DNA of 9,458 nucleotides from Anaerolineae bacterium (GTDB taxonomy: Bacteria; Chloroflexota; Anaerolineae; JADYZS01), in NCBI GenBank assembly GCA_020853075.1, contig JADYZS010000179.1, positions 1 to 9,458 on the forward strand. Reading direction: 5' to 3'. The position numbers were made by a program, and so were the translations under genes. Below, piece after piece: positions 1-6,409 of this stretch; within the stretch, counting starts at the first letter, position 1, and each line of letters starts with the position of its first letter. The notes beneath the pieces are model-generated. The model saw only the letters and a program-made list of their open reading frames with translations. It was not told the DNA's origin and searched no databases.

Positions 1-24
1 CAGAAACGCGGAATCGGTAGTCGT

Positions 25-115
<91 letters not shown>

Positions 116-150
116 GTTGTGCCATCACTTAGAGATGCAACCTGTGTGAT

Positions 151-179
151 TTGCTTAGCGTCGCGCCTTGGGTTATAAT
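151..179 (+). promoter_or_regulatory. sigma70-type promoter for tRNA-Ser(GCT)/tRNA-Arg
   Basis: A -35 box TTGCTT (151-156) is followed by exactly 17 bases and a perfect -10 box TATAAT (174-179). Transcription would start near 186, about 39 bases before the tRNA at 225. Because only 35 bases separate the second and third tRNAs, this promoter probably serves both. A perfect 7-base inverted repeat (170-176 and 198-204) encloses the -10 box and start point. Confidence 0.75.
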
Positions 180-204
180 GATTCTGGTTGTGTTACCATA
201 ACCC
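170..204. repeat. inverted repeat around the tRNA promoter -10 box
   Basis: GGGTTAT at 170-176 and ATAACCC at 198-204 are perfect inverted copies separated by 21 bases. The left arm covers most of the -10 box and the right arm lies just after the expected start site. It could be an operator half-site pair or chance; nothing here identifies a binding protein. Confidence 0.4.
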
Positions 205-224
205 GAAGGCATGATCCGGTCCGA

Positions 225-319
225 GGGGAGGTGCCGGAGTGGTCGATCGGGGCCGCCTGCTAAGCGGTTGTACGACCTATAAAGTTGTACCCAGGGTTCG
301 AATCCCTGCCTCCCCGCCA
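225..319 (+). tRNA. tRNA-Ser (anticodon GCT)
   Basis: Class II tRNA with acceptor stem GGGGAGG (225-231) pairing with CCTCCCC (309-315) and discriminator G316. The anticodon stem GCCGC/GCGGT encloses loop CTGCTAA with anticodon GCT at 259-261, reading AGC and AGU. The long variable arm contains GTAC repeats (TTGTACGACC...GTTGTACCC), and the T arm is GGTTCGAATCC. The bases CCA follow the discriminator at 317-319, so the 3' end appears encoded here, unlike the two neighbouring tRNAs; this may be chance, and the gene body ends at 316. Confidence 0.97.
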
Positions 320-351
320 TTCCGCAGGGACCCAACCACCTGATTGAGTGT

Positions 352-424
352 GCCCCAGTAGCTCAGGGGATAGAGCGCAGCGCTGCGGACGCTGAGGCCG
401 CAGGTTCAATTCCTGCCTGGGGTA
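352..424 (+). tRNA. tRNA-Arg (anticodon GCG)
   Basis: Class I cloverleaf with acceptor stem GCCCCAG (352-358) pairing with CTGGGGT (417-423, first pair G-U) and discriminator A424. The D arm is GCTC-AGGGGATA-GAGC. The perfect anticodon stem CAGCG/CGCTG (378-382, 390-394) encloses loop CTGCGGA, giving anticodon GCG at 385-387, which reads CGC. The T arm is GCAGGTTCAATTCCTGC. The D loop carries an A at the expected position 20 and the discriminator is A, both consistent with arginine identity. CCA is not encoded. Most bacteria use an ACG (inosine) tRNA for this codon box, so the GCG anticodon is notable. Confidence 0.93.
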
Positions 425-446
425 CCTGAACCCGGTGTAAAATCGT

Positions 447-484
447 GGGGCCAGGACTGAGCAATGTCCTGGCCCCCCTTAATT
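447..484. terminator. hairpin terminator between tRNA-Arg and the convergent rec-cpaE gene
   Basis: GGGGCCAGGAC (447-457) and GTCCTGGCCCC (466-476) form a perfect 11-base-pair stem with the 8-base loop TGAGCAAT. On the + strand CCTTAATTCTT follows, a weak T-rich tail. On the - strand, past the end of the gene that stops at 507, the stem is followed by CACGATTTTAC. It sits between converging transcripts, so it may work in both directions. Confidence 0.65.
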
Positions 485-506
485 CTTAACAATTTCTCGT
501 CCGACC

Positions 507-1664
507 TTAACTGCCGCCTCTCAGTCGTCCGAGAAGCCCCGTTCCACCTGGTTTCGCTTCTCGGATCTCTGGGGTAAGGATCTTCACAAAGTTGCGCACT
601 TCTCTAGCCAGGCCACTGTTAGGTTGGCTCATGATCAGCGGGACGCCCCGATTCGCTGAGACGGTCACCAGGGCCTCTTCGTCTGGCAGTTGTGCGGCCA
701 GTTTTAGTTTCAGTTGTGCTTCTATGGCGGTGGCAGAAAGTCCTGAACCGGCTCGGTTGAGTACCAAATGTACTTCGGGAGGGGGATTGCGCCTTGAGCG
801 TGCGATCTCCAGGGCCACAGGGGTCAGGCTGAGAGTCGCCAAATCGGGAGTCAGAACGAGTGCTACAATATCGGTGACCTCCAGGAGCGACAAGGCGAAC
901 TGCTGATCCGGCGGTGGTGCATCCAGAACGATGTAATCGGCAATGGATTTCAGGAGAACCACGATTCTAGCCAACACGTGGCTGGGTAGAGCATTGAGGT
1001 CTTCTTGCGGTCTTGGCGCAAGAAGAACCCTGATGCCTGATGCGTGAGGTACCAAAACCGTTCCCACCACGTCGCTATCTAGTTCGTTGATATACGGGAC
1101 AAGATCGGCCCAGGTACGACCGGCAGGGACGTTGAGCAGGAGATCAAGGTCGCCAAAAGGAAGGCGTGTATCCATTAAAACCACGCGCTTGGCGGAAGCG
1201 GCCCTCAGCGCGATAGCCAGATTAGTCGCCACCGTCGTTGCACCGGCTCCCGATTTCACGCCCATCACGGCAATGACCCTGGCTCCCTGCTCCATGTGAA
1301 CCTGCAGGAGTGCCTCTATTCGCGCCAGTAGATCCTTGCGATTGATGGGTTTGGTCATGTAGTCGCTGGCTCCTGCACGCAGGCCCTCAATCTTGTCGTC
1401 CACCCGCGTGCGAGCCGAGAGCATGAGGATGGGCACGTTTGAGATCCCGGGTGTCTGGCGTATGGTCCGGCAGACCTCAAACCCATCCATATCGGGCATC
1501 ATGACGTCAATGACGACGAGATCATGAGGCTCCTGCGCAGCCAGCCGAAGACCTTCGTGACCGCTGCGTGCAGAGGTTATCTGGTATCCTTCTGGGTTAA
1601 GCATGAGAGTCAGAAGGCGCACTGAATCAGGGTCATCGTCTATGAGAAGGATCTTGATCGGCAT
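507..1664 (-). CDS. Response-regulator receiver domain fused to CpaE/TadZ-like ATPase
   Basis: This 385-residue cytoplasmic protein starts MPIKILLIDDD. Residues 1-122 form a receiver domain: acidic D9-D10-D11, phosphoacceptor D53 (IDVMMPDMDG), switch S83 and K105 (TKP), all present, so phosphorylation looks possible. From about 128 a MinD/ParA-type ATPase follows with P-loop GVKSGAGATT (135-144). It keeps the signature lysine K137 but has A142 where the usual P-loop lysine sits, as is common in CpaE/TadZ proteins of Flp/Tad pilus systems. A Walker B-like YIVLDAPPP segment is also visible. By family such proteins position or regulate polar pili or other surface machinery. No tad/cpa genes are adjacent, so the target is unknown. 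The ATG at 1664 is preferred: AAGGGTG lies 6 bases upstream, and longer in-frame readings would start within the promoter. Confidence 0.88.
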   Translation of the reverse strand: MPIKILLIDDDPDSVRLLTLMLNPEGYQITSARSGHEGLRLAAQEPHDLVVIDVMMPDMDGFEVCRTIRQTPGISNVPILMLSARTRVDDKIEGLRAGASDYMTKPINRKDLLARIEALLQVHMEQGARVIAVMGVKSGAGATTVATNLAIALRAASAKRVVLMDTRLPFGDLDLLLNVPAGRTWADLVPYINELDSDVVGTVLVPHASGIRVLLAPRPQEDLNALPSHVLARIVVLLKSIADYIVLDAPPPDQQFALSLLEVTDIVALVLTPDLATLSLTPVALEIARSRRNPPPEVHLVLNRAGSGLSATAIEAQLKLKLAAQLPDEEALVTVSANRGVPLIMSQPNSGLAREVRNFVKILTPEIREAKPGGTGLLGRLRGGS

Positions 1665-1715
1665 GGTGCGCACCCTTATCGTATGAATGGCTGGCGCTAC
1701 GTTCCGGCCCGTCTT

Positions 1716-1724
1716 ATTATAACA
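1716..1724 (-). promoter_or_regulatory. extended -10 promoter for rec-cpaE
   Basis: On the - strand the sequence TGTTATAAT (1724 down to 1716) combines an extended -10 TG dinucleotide with a perfect TATAAT. No good -35 box lies 17 bases upstream (TACGCT), as is usual for extended -10 promoters. Transcription would begin near 1709, leaving a leader of about 45 bases before the ATG at 1664. Confidence 0.55.
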
Positions 1725-1819
1725 CAAAGTTGGTTGTTAGCGTAGTTGAATTTCGGGCTCTGTGTCGGTAAGCAATATCTCTGTGATGGGATGGGGAACT
1801 TCTTCTGGGGCATGATCGT

Positions 1820-1825
1820 CATAAT
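1820..1825 (+). promoter_or_regulatory. possible -10 box for the emfourin-like lipoprotein gene
   Basis: CATAAT (1820-1825) matches the -10 consensus at five of six positions and lies about 48 bases before the GTG start. No convincing -35 box is seen at 16-18 bases upstream, so this is only a candidate. The rest of the 145-base divergent intergenic region (1728-1872) shows no other clear signal. Confidence 0.25.
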
Positions 1826-1857
1826 GGATGAGAGAAACAGACTACGTGGGTCAAACT

Positions 1858-1865
1858 GGAGGAGG
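1858..1865 (+). promoter_or_regulatory. strong ribosome binding site deciding the GTG start
   Basis: GGAGGAGG at 1858-1865 lies 7 bases before the GTG at 1873. It supports that codon as the start over the in-frame ATG at 1828, which would place 15 charged and polar residues in front of the signal peptide. Confidence 0.8.
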
Positions 1866-1872
1866 TGTCAAA

Positions 1873-2406
1873 GTGAAAACGCGCCTTGCACTACTAGTCG
1901 TCTGGGTTGCGCTCCTTTTAGTAGCCTGTGGGCCCGCCACAAGTCCGCCCCCGACCGACGAAGGAATCTCGCGCCTTACCCCCACGCCAGCCCCAGGAGA
2001 AGAAGCCACGCCTGGTAAGGGTGGCGAAGAGAGCAAGGGACTTCTCTTAGTGTATGAGCGTAGCGGGGGCATTGCCGGTGTGCAACAGGTGTACGAGATC
2101 CACGCGGATGGCCGCGTGGTGACAAAGGATGATCGCCAGGCCGCGAGCACCACGATACAAATGGATGCTGCATCTGTGAAAGACCTGGTCATGGCGATAG
2201 AGCGGGCCGGATTTTTTGATCTGAAGGAGACGTACCTGCCGATCAACAAATGCTGTGACCGCATGACCTATCGCATTACCGTTTATCGCAACGGTGTAGG
2301 AAAGTCGGTAACAACGATGGACGGCGTCGAGAACCTGCCTGAGTCGCTGGTTCAGGTGCAAACGGCACTCGCCGCCTTCTTACAGAAAGCCACCCCGACT
2401 CAATGA
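1873..2406 (+). CDS. Emfourin-like lipoprotein, putative M4 protease inhibitor
   Basis: This 177-residue protein starts at GTG. Residues 1-18 form a lipoprotein signal peptide (MKTR, then a hydrophobic run) ending in lipobox LVAC with C19, so it should be lipid-anchored outside the cytoplasmic membrane. Residues 20-56 are a Pro/Thr/Glu/Gly-rich flexible linker. Residues 57-170 form one domain with YERSGGIAG near its start, L-x4-I-E-R-A-G-F-F-D-L in the middle, then a CCDR-x-TYRITV strand and a closing helix with LPESLV. From memory, the RSGG-x-AG plus A-x-FF-x-L pattern matches emfourin, the protein inhibitor of protealysin (an M4 metalloprotease) from Serratia. The facing gene across 74 bases encodes an M4 protease, which supports this. 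Inhibition is inferred, not shown. The vicinal cysteines 127-128 are unusual. It could instead be an unrelated small lipoprotein of similar fold. Confidence 0.72.
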   Translation: MKTRLALLVVWVALLLVACGPATSPPPTDEGISRLTPTPAPGEEATPGKGGEESKGLLLVYERSGGIAGVQQVYEIHADGRVVTKDDRQAASTTIQMDAASVKDLVMAIERAGFFDLKETYLPINKCCDRMTYRITVYRNGVGKSVTTMDGVENLPESLVQVQTALAAFLQKATPTQ

Positions 2407-2425
2407 GCCAAAGGCGTTAGCAAGA

Positions 2426-2460
2426 AAGGGCGACGGCAAATGCTGTCGCCCTTCTTTTTT
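2426..2460. terminator. rho-independent terminator shared by convergent inhibitor-like and M4 genes
   Basis: AAGGGCGACGGC (2426-2437) pairs with GCTGTCGCCCTT (2442-2453) in a 12-base-pair stem, one pair being G-U, with loop AAAT. CTTTTTT follows on the + strand, a textbook terminator 20 bases after the lipoprotein stop. Read on the - strand it lies 21 bases beyond the protease stop and is followed by a weaker TCTTG tail, so it probably ends both transcripts. Confidence 0.9.
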
Positions 2461-2480
2461 GAGAATATGTGTTGTTTGGT

Positions 2481-4868
2481 CTATGGCCGGCGGACGAAGC
2501 GCTCGTATTGCATCTGGTCAACAGCCTCTCGCGTCAGAAGCGAGGCGCGGGGAATGAGGATATTTTCCTCTGATGCCGCACCGAGCGCGGCAGCGCTGGT
2601 GGCCGAAAAGGTGATACGGCGCACGAAATACGATCCGGCATACCCATCGGCGTTGTTGGCCCCGACGCCCCATAGGTAAGTCGTACCAAAGGATGCTCCT
2701 GTCGGGAGGCCTGAAAGGGTAAGGCTGTTTCCGGTCAGGCCCAGGATAAAGGTGCGCACCGCCGCGAAGTTTAGCCTGTACAGTTCCCAATCGTAGAGGT
2801 CGGGAGGGTTGACGCTGCGCCGGTTCCAGGTGAAGGTAATCGGGAGCGTGCTGGTGGTCGGGCTGGAAGGACTAACCAGGGCAACGTCTGCGGCTTCAAA
2901 ACTACCACCATACCGGGCTGAGTTCGCGGCATAGCGCGAAATATCATCGCTCAGCCACAGAGCCACTTTTGTGGTGTCAGGAGCGTTTTCGTAATAGACG
3001 TAATACCACTGATTAGCAGCAGTAGCCTGACGCCCCGTAAATTTGTAGATCCCTTGCGCGTCGGTTGCCGTCGTGTCGTTCACAGAGCAACTGACTGAAC
3101 CATTGGAAGCCAGGGTACACAGGCGTAGTTCAAGGGCGATACCCGGTGCCGGGTCGCCCTGCAGGGTCACGCGGCCATAGATTCCCACTGCCGGTACGTC
3201 TGCCGCGTTGCGCAGGACGGCGGGCATGAAAAGGTGTTGAATCTGCGAGGCTCTTGCTCCCACCCCCACAGCGGCCCACGCGTTGCGGGTGCTTGCTTCC
3301 TCCGGGCTACCGTTGCCAAAAAGATCCTTAGCGGTCTGCACTGTGCAGGCGCGGGCGACGGCGAAGTTAGAGGCAGGCGTCAGACATTGCGTCAGCGCCC
3401 GATAGAATACCCTCTCCATCTTACTGCGACCAACCCCTGCTACGTTCACGGCATGGAACGTGCCGCCCTGCGCCAATAGATAGGCAGCCTTGTTGGGGAT
3501 GCCGCTGTTGATGTGAACGCCGCCTCCGTCAATCCACAGGGGGAGCGCAGCATAGATGCTCATGTGATCGGGCTGGCCGGGCCCTCGGGCAGGTAGGGTG
3601 GCACTGTACACGCCCTGGGTGGGGTCGGCCATGCTCCGTAGCGCGTCCCCCGCTGTCCCGGGTGTATAGACATCCTCCCCGATGAGCCAATCGGCCTGAG
3701 CCGGTGTCGCATAGAACTCCACCAACGTGCCGAAGATGTCGGACATAGACTCATTGAGGGCACCTGACTGGTCTTCGTAAATCAGTTCCGCTGTGTACTC
3801 TGTCACGGCGTGCGTCAGTTCGTGGGCCACGACGTCAAGCCCCCGCGCCAGGGGTGCGAAAATGATACCATCGCCGTCGCCGTACACCATTTGCCGGCCG
3901 CTCCAAAAGGCGTTGTTGAACTTGACGTCGTAATGGACGGTGGAACTGATCGTAGCCCCCGCGTTGTTGAAGCTATCCCGGTTATGAATAGTCTTATAAT
4001 AGGAATAGACCAGGCCCGCGTTGATGTGGGCGGCGCGCGCGTCGGTGTCTCCGGCAGCGCAGGTAGTATCGGCCTCGGCGCAGACGAGCGTGCCGGGTAG
4101 GAGAGTGCTGTTATTTGCCGTAAAAGTCCGGCGATCCTGAGCCGTGTTCAGATTATTGTAGCGATGGCGGATATTGCCGGTACGGGCGTCCACAAAAACC
4201 ATCCAGTCGCCCAGGACGCGCTCAGAATAGAGATTGACAAGCCACGTAAGAGTTGGTTCGCCCTTGCCCGTATAGATAACGAGTTTTGATCGCTCAGGAC
4301 GGAGCGTTGCCGTCTCGTCTCCTACGTCGGCAAGAGCCCGTTTCTGCGCCTCTGCAAAGGATAAGGTGGGTTTTGTGTCCAGGGCGATACCGGCATAATA
4401 CTCCCCGTTGACAGCCTGCAAGCGACCGTCGCCCGTGACATGGGCCACCAGTTGACCGCCCCAGACGGGCACACCCTGATAGTATTGATCAAAGCGAAGG
4501 TGGGTGATGCCCAAATCGTCGGTCTCGCTGGCACGCTTCCGCAATTCGCTATCCGGATCGCGCAAGCCGTACAGGCCGCGGTAGGCGGAGAAGAACGCGC
4601 GGGCCGTTGCCTCTGGATTGCCATTTGCCATCGTCCTGACACCGGCAGATAAATCACCGGCCAGGAAGCGGGGGGCGTTGAGCGTCTCATCCCACAGCAC
4701 TTCCAGCGTATCGCCGCTGTGACGCTCTATCTCTGCCAGGATTGTCGCGGCCGGTCTGTTCTCAAGGGGGGGGAGCGGCGCTTGTGCCGTTGAACCGATC
4801 CCGGCGCTGAGCGCCAGGATGGCCGCGAGGATGCACCAGCGGGCGAGGTTGATGAGCGTTTTTCTCAT
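2481..4868 (-). CDS. Secreted M4 (thermolysin-family) metalloprotease with C-terminal accessory domains
   Basis: This 795-residue precursor has a signal peptide (about 1-30, ending near AQA). A prodomain with FTP-like (about 80-150) and PepSY-like (about 165-235) regions follows, then the peptidase (about 245-537). Zinc ligands H349 and H353 lie in HELTH with catalytic E350; the third ligand is E373 in NESMSD, exactly 20 residues after H353 as in thermolysin. Substrate-binding NAFW (319-322) and catalytic H452 in GGVHINSG are present, so it should be active. Residues 561-640 resemble a carboxypeptidase regulatory-like beta domain, and 661-757 an FN3/Ig-like domain, probably for adhesion or substrate binding. 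No anchor or sorting signal is evident at the C terminus. The ribosome binding site is weak (GATAGGC). The gene lies 58 bases after the PDZ-TPR lipoprotein and faces the emfourin-like gene. Confidence 0.95.
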   Translation of the reverse strand: MRKTLINLARWCILAAILALSAGIGSTAQAPLPPLENRPAATILAEIERHSGDTLEVLWDETLNAPRFLAGDLSAGVRTMANGNPEATARAFFSAYRGLYGLRDPDSELRKRASETDDLGITHLRFDQYYQGVPVWGGQLVAHVTGDGRLQAVNGEYYAGIALDTKPTLSFAEAQKRALADVGDETATLRPERSKLVIYTGKGEPTLTWLVNLYSERVLGDWMVFVDARTGNIRHRYNNLNTAQDRRTFTANNSTLLPGTLVCAEADTTCAAGDTDARAAHINAGLVYSYYKTIHNRDSFNNAGATISSTVHYDVKFNNAFWSGRQMVYGDGDGIIFAPLARGLDVVAHELTHAVTEYTAELIYEDQSGALNESMSDIFGTLVEFYATPAQADWLIGEDVYTPGTAGDALRSMADPTQGVYSATLPARGPGQPDHMSIYAALPLWIDGGGVHINSGIPNKAAYLLAQGGTFHAVNVAGVGRSKMERVFYRALTQCLTPASNFAVARACTVQTAKDLFGNGSPEEASTRNAWAAVGVGARASQIQHLFMPAVLRNAADVPAVGIYGRVTLQGDPAPGIALELRLCTLASNGSVSCSVNDTTATDAQGIYKFTGRQATAANQWYYVYYENAPDTTKVALWLSDDISRYAANSARYGGSFEAADVALVSPSSPTTSTLPITFTWNRRSVNPPDLYDWELYRLNFAAVRTFILGLTGNSLTLSGLPTGASFGTTYLWGVGANNADGYAGSYFVRRITFSATSAAALGAASEENILIPRASLLTREAVDQMQYERFVRRP

Positions 4869-4926
4869 GCCTATCTCGTCTTTCTTCTAGGCTTGGGCCT
4901 TAATAAGATGCTGCACCGGCAGACAA

Positions 4927-6036
4927 TCAATGCCAGGTCAGCTGTTGCAGGCGACTTCGTGCGGCGGCTGCGCTCTGGCTGAAGGGCGCCAGATAGATGT
5001 GCTGCTTCAGATCAAAGATTGCCTGGTTGACTTTTCCCAACTGGGCGTACGCCAAGCCACGGACATAGTATGGGAAGGGATACAACGGGAGCAGGATCAG
5101 CGCCTGGGTTTCGTCCTCTATCGCGCTCGGCAGGTCTCCCTGGCGCGCGCGTTGCAGGTAAGCCTGACCCCGCAAAGCGTAAGCCAACGGCTCTTGAGTC
5201 ATTTCTAGCGCGCGCGTGGTGTCGGCAATGGCTTCATCATTGCGGCCAAGAGACGCGTAAGCCGTGGCGCGTACCATGTAGGCTTCTCGCCGCGACGGAT
5301 CTAGTGCCAGCGCGCGGCTCGCGTCGGTTGCTGCGCCTTCAACTTCACCTGTGCCGAGGAGAAGGCGAGCACGCTGCGTGTACGCTATTTCCAGATCAGG
5401 CGCCAGCGCGATGATGCGGTTATAATCGGCCAACGATTCTTCAACTTTGTCGCTGGGCCACATGTCGGCGCGCAGCAGATAGGCGACCATGTCTTGGCTG
5501 TTGGTGCGGATGCGATCCGTTAGATGCTCAAAGAACCGCTGGTCTGCGTCGCCGGGGCGCGCTTCTACCCGAACGCTGAGCTCGCGCTCCTGCCCGTCGC
5601 GTACGACGCGCAGGCGGAATACCGTGCCGGGAGAGGACGAGCGTACTGGGCTAACTACATCCGTGTTGCTGCGGGCGGCTTTGCCGTTCACTGCCACCAC
5701 CCAATCGCCCACAAGCAGACCTGCTCTATCGGCCGGCTGGTCGGGAATGACGGCCAGTACCAGTGCCCTGACCTCGTCCGAAGGCGCGTGAAAGAGGGTC
5801 CTCAAGTGCTTGCTGTCGGGGCCGAAAATGGCGCCCATCCAGGCGCGCGGTGCGTCAGGGTCGGGGGTGGCGGTGGCTTCAATACGACGTGGGGGGCGTG
5901 AGGGTGCAGGTCGCCCGCCGGTTGGTGTCGGCGCTGTGGGCGCAAACGACGCGCAGCCGGCCAGAAAAAGAAGAGCGACCGTCGCGACAACCAGGGCCAG
6001 GAGGATGCGCGGTGAAGCGGAGAGGGAGCAACCCAC
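4927..6036 (-). CDS. PDZ-TPR lipoprotein
   Basis: This 369-residue protein starts at a GTG at 6036. Residues 1-27 form a signal peptide ending in lipobox LAGC with C28, and a Pro/Thr/Arg-rich linker runs to about 64. A PDZ domain follows (about 65-160: LVLAVIPDQPADRAGLLVGD, then VVAVNG, typical of HtrA-like PDZ). TPR repeats come next (about 182-352), with recognisable A-x3-ALALDP and GQAYLQRA helices. No protease domain is present, so the likely role is a membrane-anchored scaffold or adaptor binding protein C termini outside the cytoplasm. The GTG has AGGGAG 9 bases upstream. The in-frame ATG at 6105 lacks a ribosome binding site, overlaps the sufT-like gene and puts 23 unlikely residues before the signal. 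It sits between the suf genes and the M4 protease on one strand, so cotranscription is possible. I do not recognise a specific gene name. Confidence 0.88.
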   Translation of the reverse strand: MGCSLSASPRILLALVVATVALLFLAGCASFAPTAPTPTGGRPAPSRPPRRIEATATPDPDAPRAWMGAIFGPDSKHLRTLFHAPSDEVRALVLAVIPDQPADRAGLLVGDWVVAVNGKAARSNTDVVSPVRSSSPGTVFRLRVVRDGQERELSVRVEARPGDADQRFFEHLTDRIRTNSQDMVAYLLRADMWPSDKVEESLADYNRIIALAPDLEIAYTQRARLLLGTGEVEGAATDASRALALDPSRREAYMVRATAYASLGRNDEAIADTTRALEMTQEPLAYALRGQAYLQRARQGDLPSAIEDETQALILLPLYPFPYYVRGLAYAQLGKVNQAIFDLKQHIYLAPFSQSAAAARSRLQQLTWH

Positions 6037-6073
6037 GCCAGGTCGCTCCCTCTGATCGCCGGTAGCAAGCCGC

Positions 6074-6376
6074 CTAGAAAATACCGAGTTCCTCTTTGGC
6101 TTCATCGCTCATCATGCTAGGATTCCAGAACGGCGACCACACGAGATTGATATTAACCTCATCCAAGTCCGGGAATCTCTCGTGAAGGAGCATTTGTGCC
6201 TCGCCGATCATCTGCGGCCCTACTGGACAGGCGGGCGTCGTGAGCGTCATATCAACGTTGAGTGCCTTGTTGTTGATAGATATGTCATACACCAGGCCCA
6301 GGTTAATGACATCCAGGCCGATCTCCGGGTCTCTTACGTTCTTCAGCACTTCCCTTACAGCGTCTTCTGTTACCAT
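6074..6376 (-). CDS. SufT/MIP18-family (DUF59) Fe-S assembly protein
   Basis: This 100-residue protein spans the whole MIP18/DUF59 domain: DPEIGLDVINLGLVYD (16-31), the TTPACPVG loop with the conserved cysteine C50, and a C-terminal region SPFW-x5-MSDEAKEELG. Relatives include SufT and the eukaryotic CIA component MIP18, which help mature or deliver Fe-S clusters, and phenylacetate PaaD-like proteins. Its place as the last gene of a suf cluster argues for the SufT-like role. The ATG at 6376 has AGGAG 7 bases upstream, and 33 bases separate it from the Rieske gene. Confidence 0.92.
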   Translation of the reverse strand: MVTEDAVREVLKNVRDPEIGLDVINLGLVYDISINNKALNVDMTLTTPACPVGPQMIGEAQMLLHERFPDLDEVNINLVWSPFWNPSMMSDEAKEELGIF

Positions 6377-6409
6377 GACTCTACTCCTAGCATATTGTCT
6401 TTGGGGCGG

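Noticed and set aside
592..906. 104-codon open frame on the + strand, and similar ones at 1087-1299, 5070-5414 and 5524-5901
   Set aside because: All are antisense to well-supported genes, lack ribosome binding sites or family motifs, and are best explained as shadows.
1665..1727. Longer reading of the receiver-CpaE gene starting at a TTG at 1727
   Set aside because: That codon lies at the TGTTATAAT promoter, so it would not be in the transcript. The ATG at 1664 has a suitable ribosome binding site and begins the receiver domain exactly.
1828..1872. Earlier ATG start (1828) for the emfourin-like lipoprotein
   Set aside because: It would add 15 residues ahead of the lipoprotein signal and has no ribosome binding site, whereas GGAGGAGG points to the GTG at 1873.
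1851..2264. 137-codon open frame on the - strand
   Set aside because: It is antisense to the lipoprotein gene, which has a signal peptide, a lipobox, a strong ribosome binding site and a terminator.
4900..4926. Possible promoter TTGTCT / TATTAA in front of the M4 gene on the - strand
   Set aside because: The spacing is only 15 bases and both boxes are imperfect. Cotranscription with the upstream gene remains equally likely.
6037..6105. ATG at 6105 as start of the PDZ-TPR lipoprotein
   Set aside because: It overlaps the end of the sufT-like gene, lacks a ribosome binding site and places 23 unlikely residues before the signal peptide.
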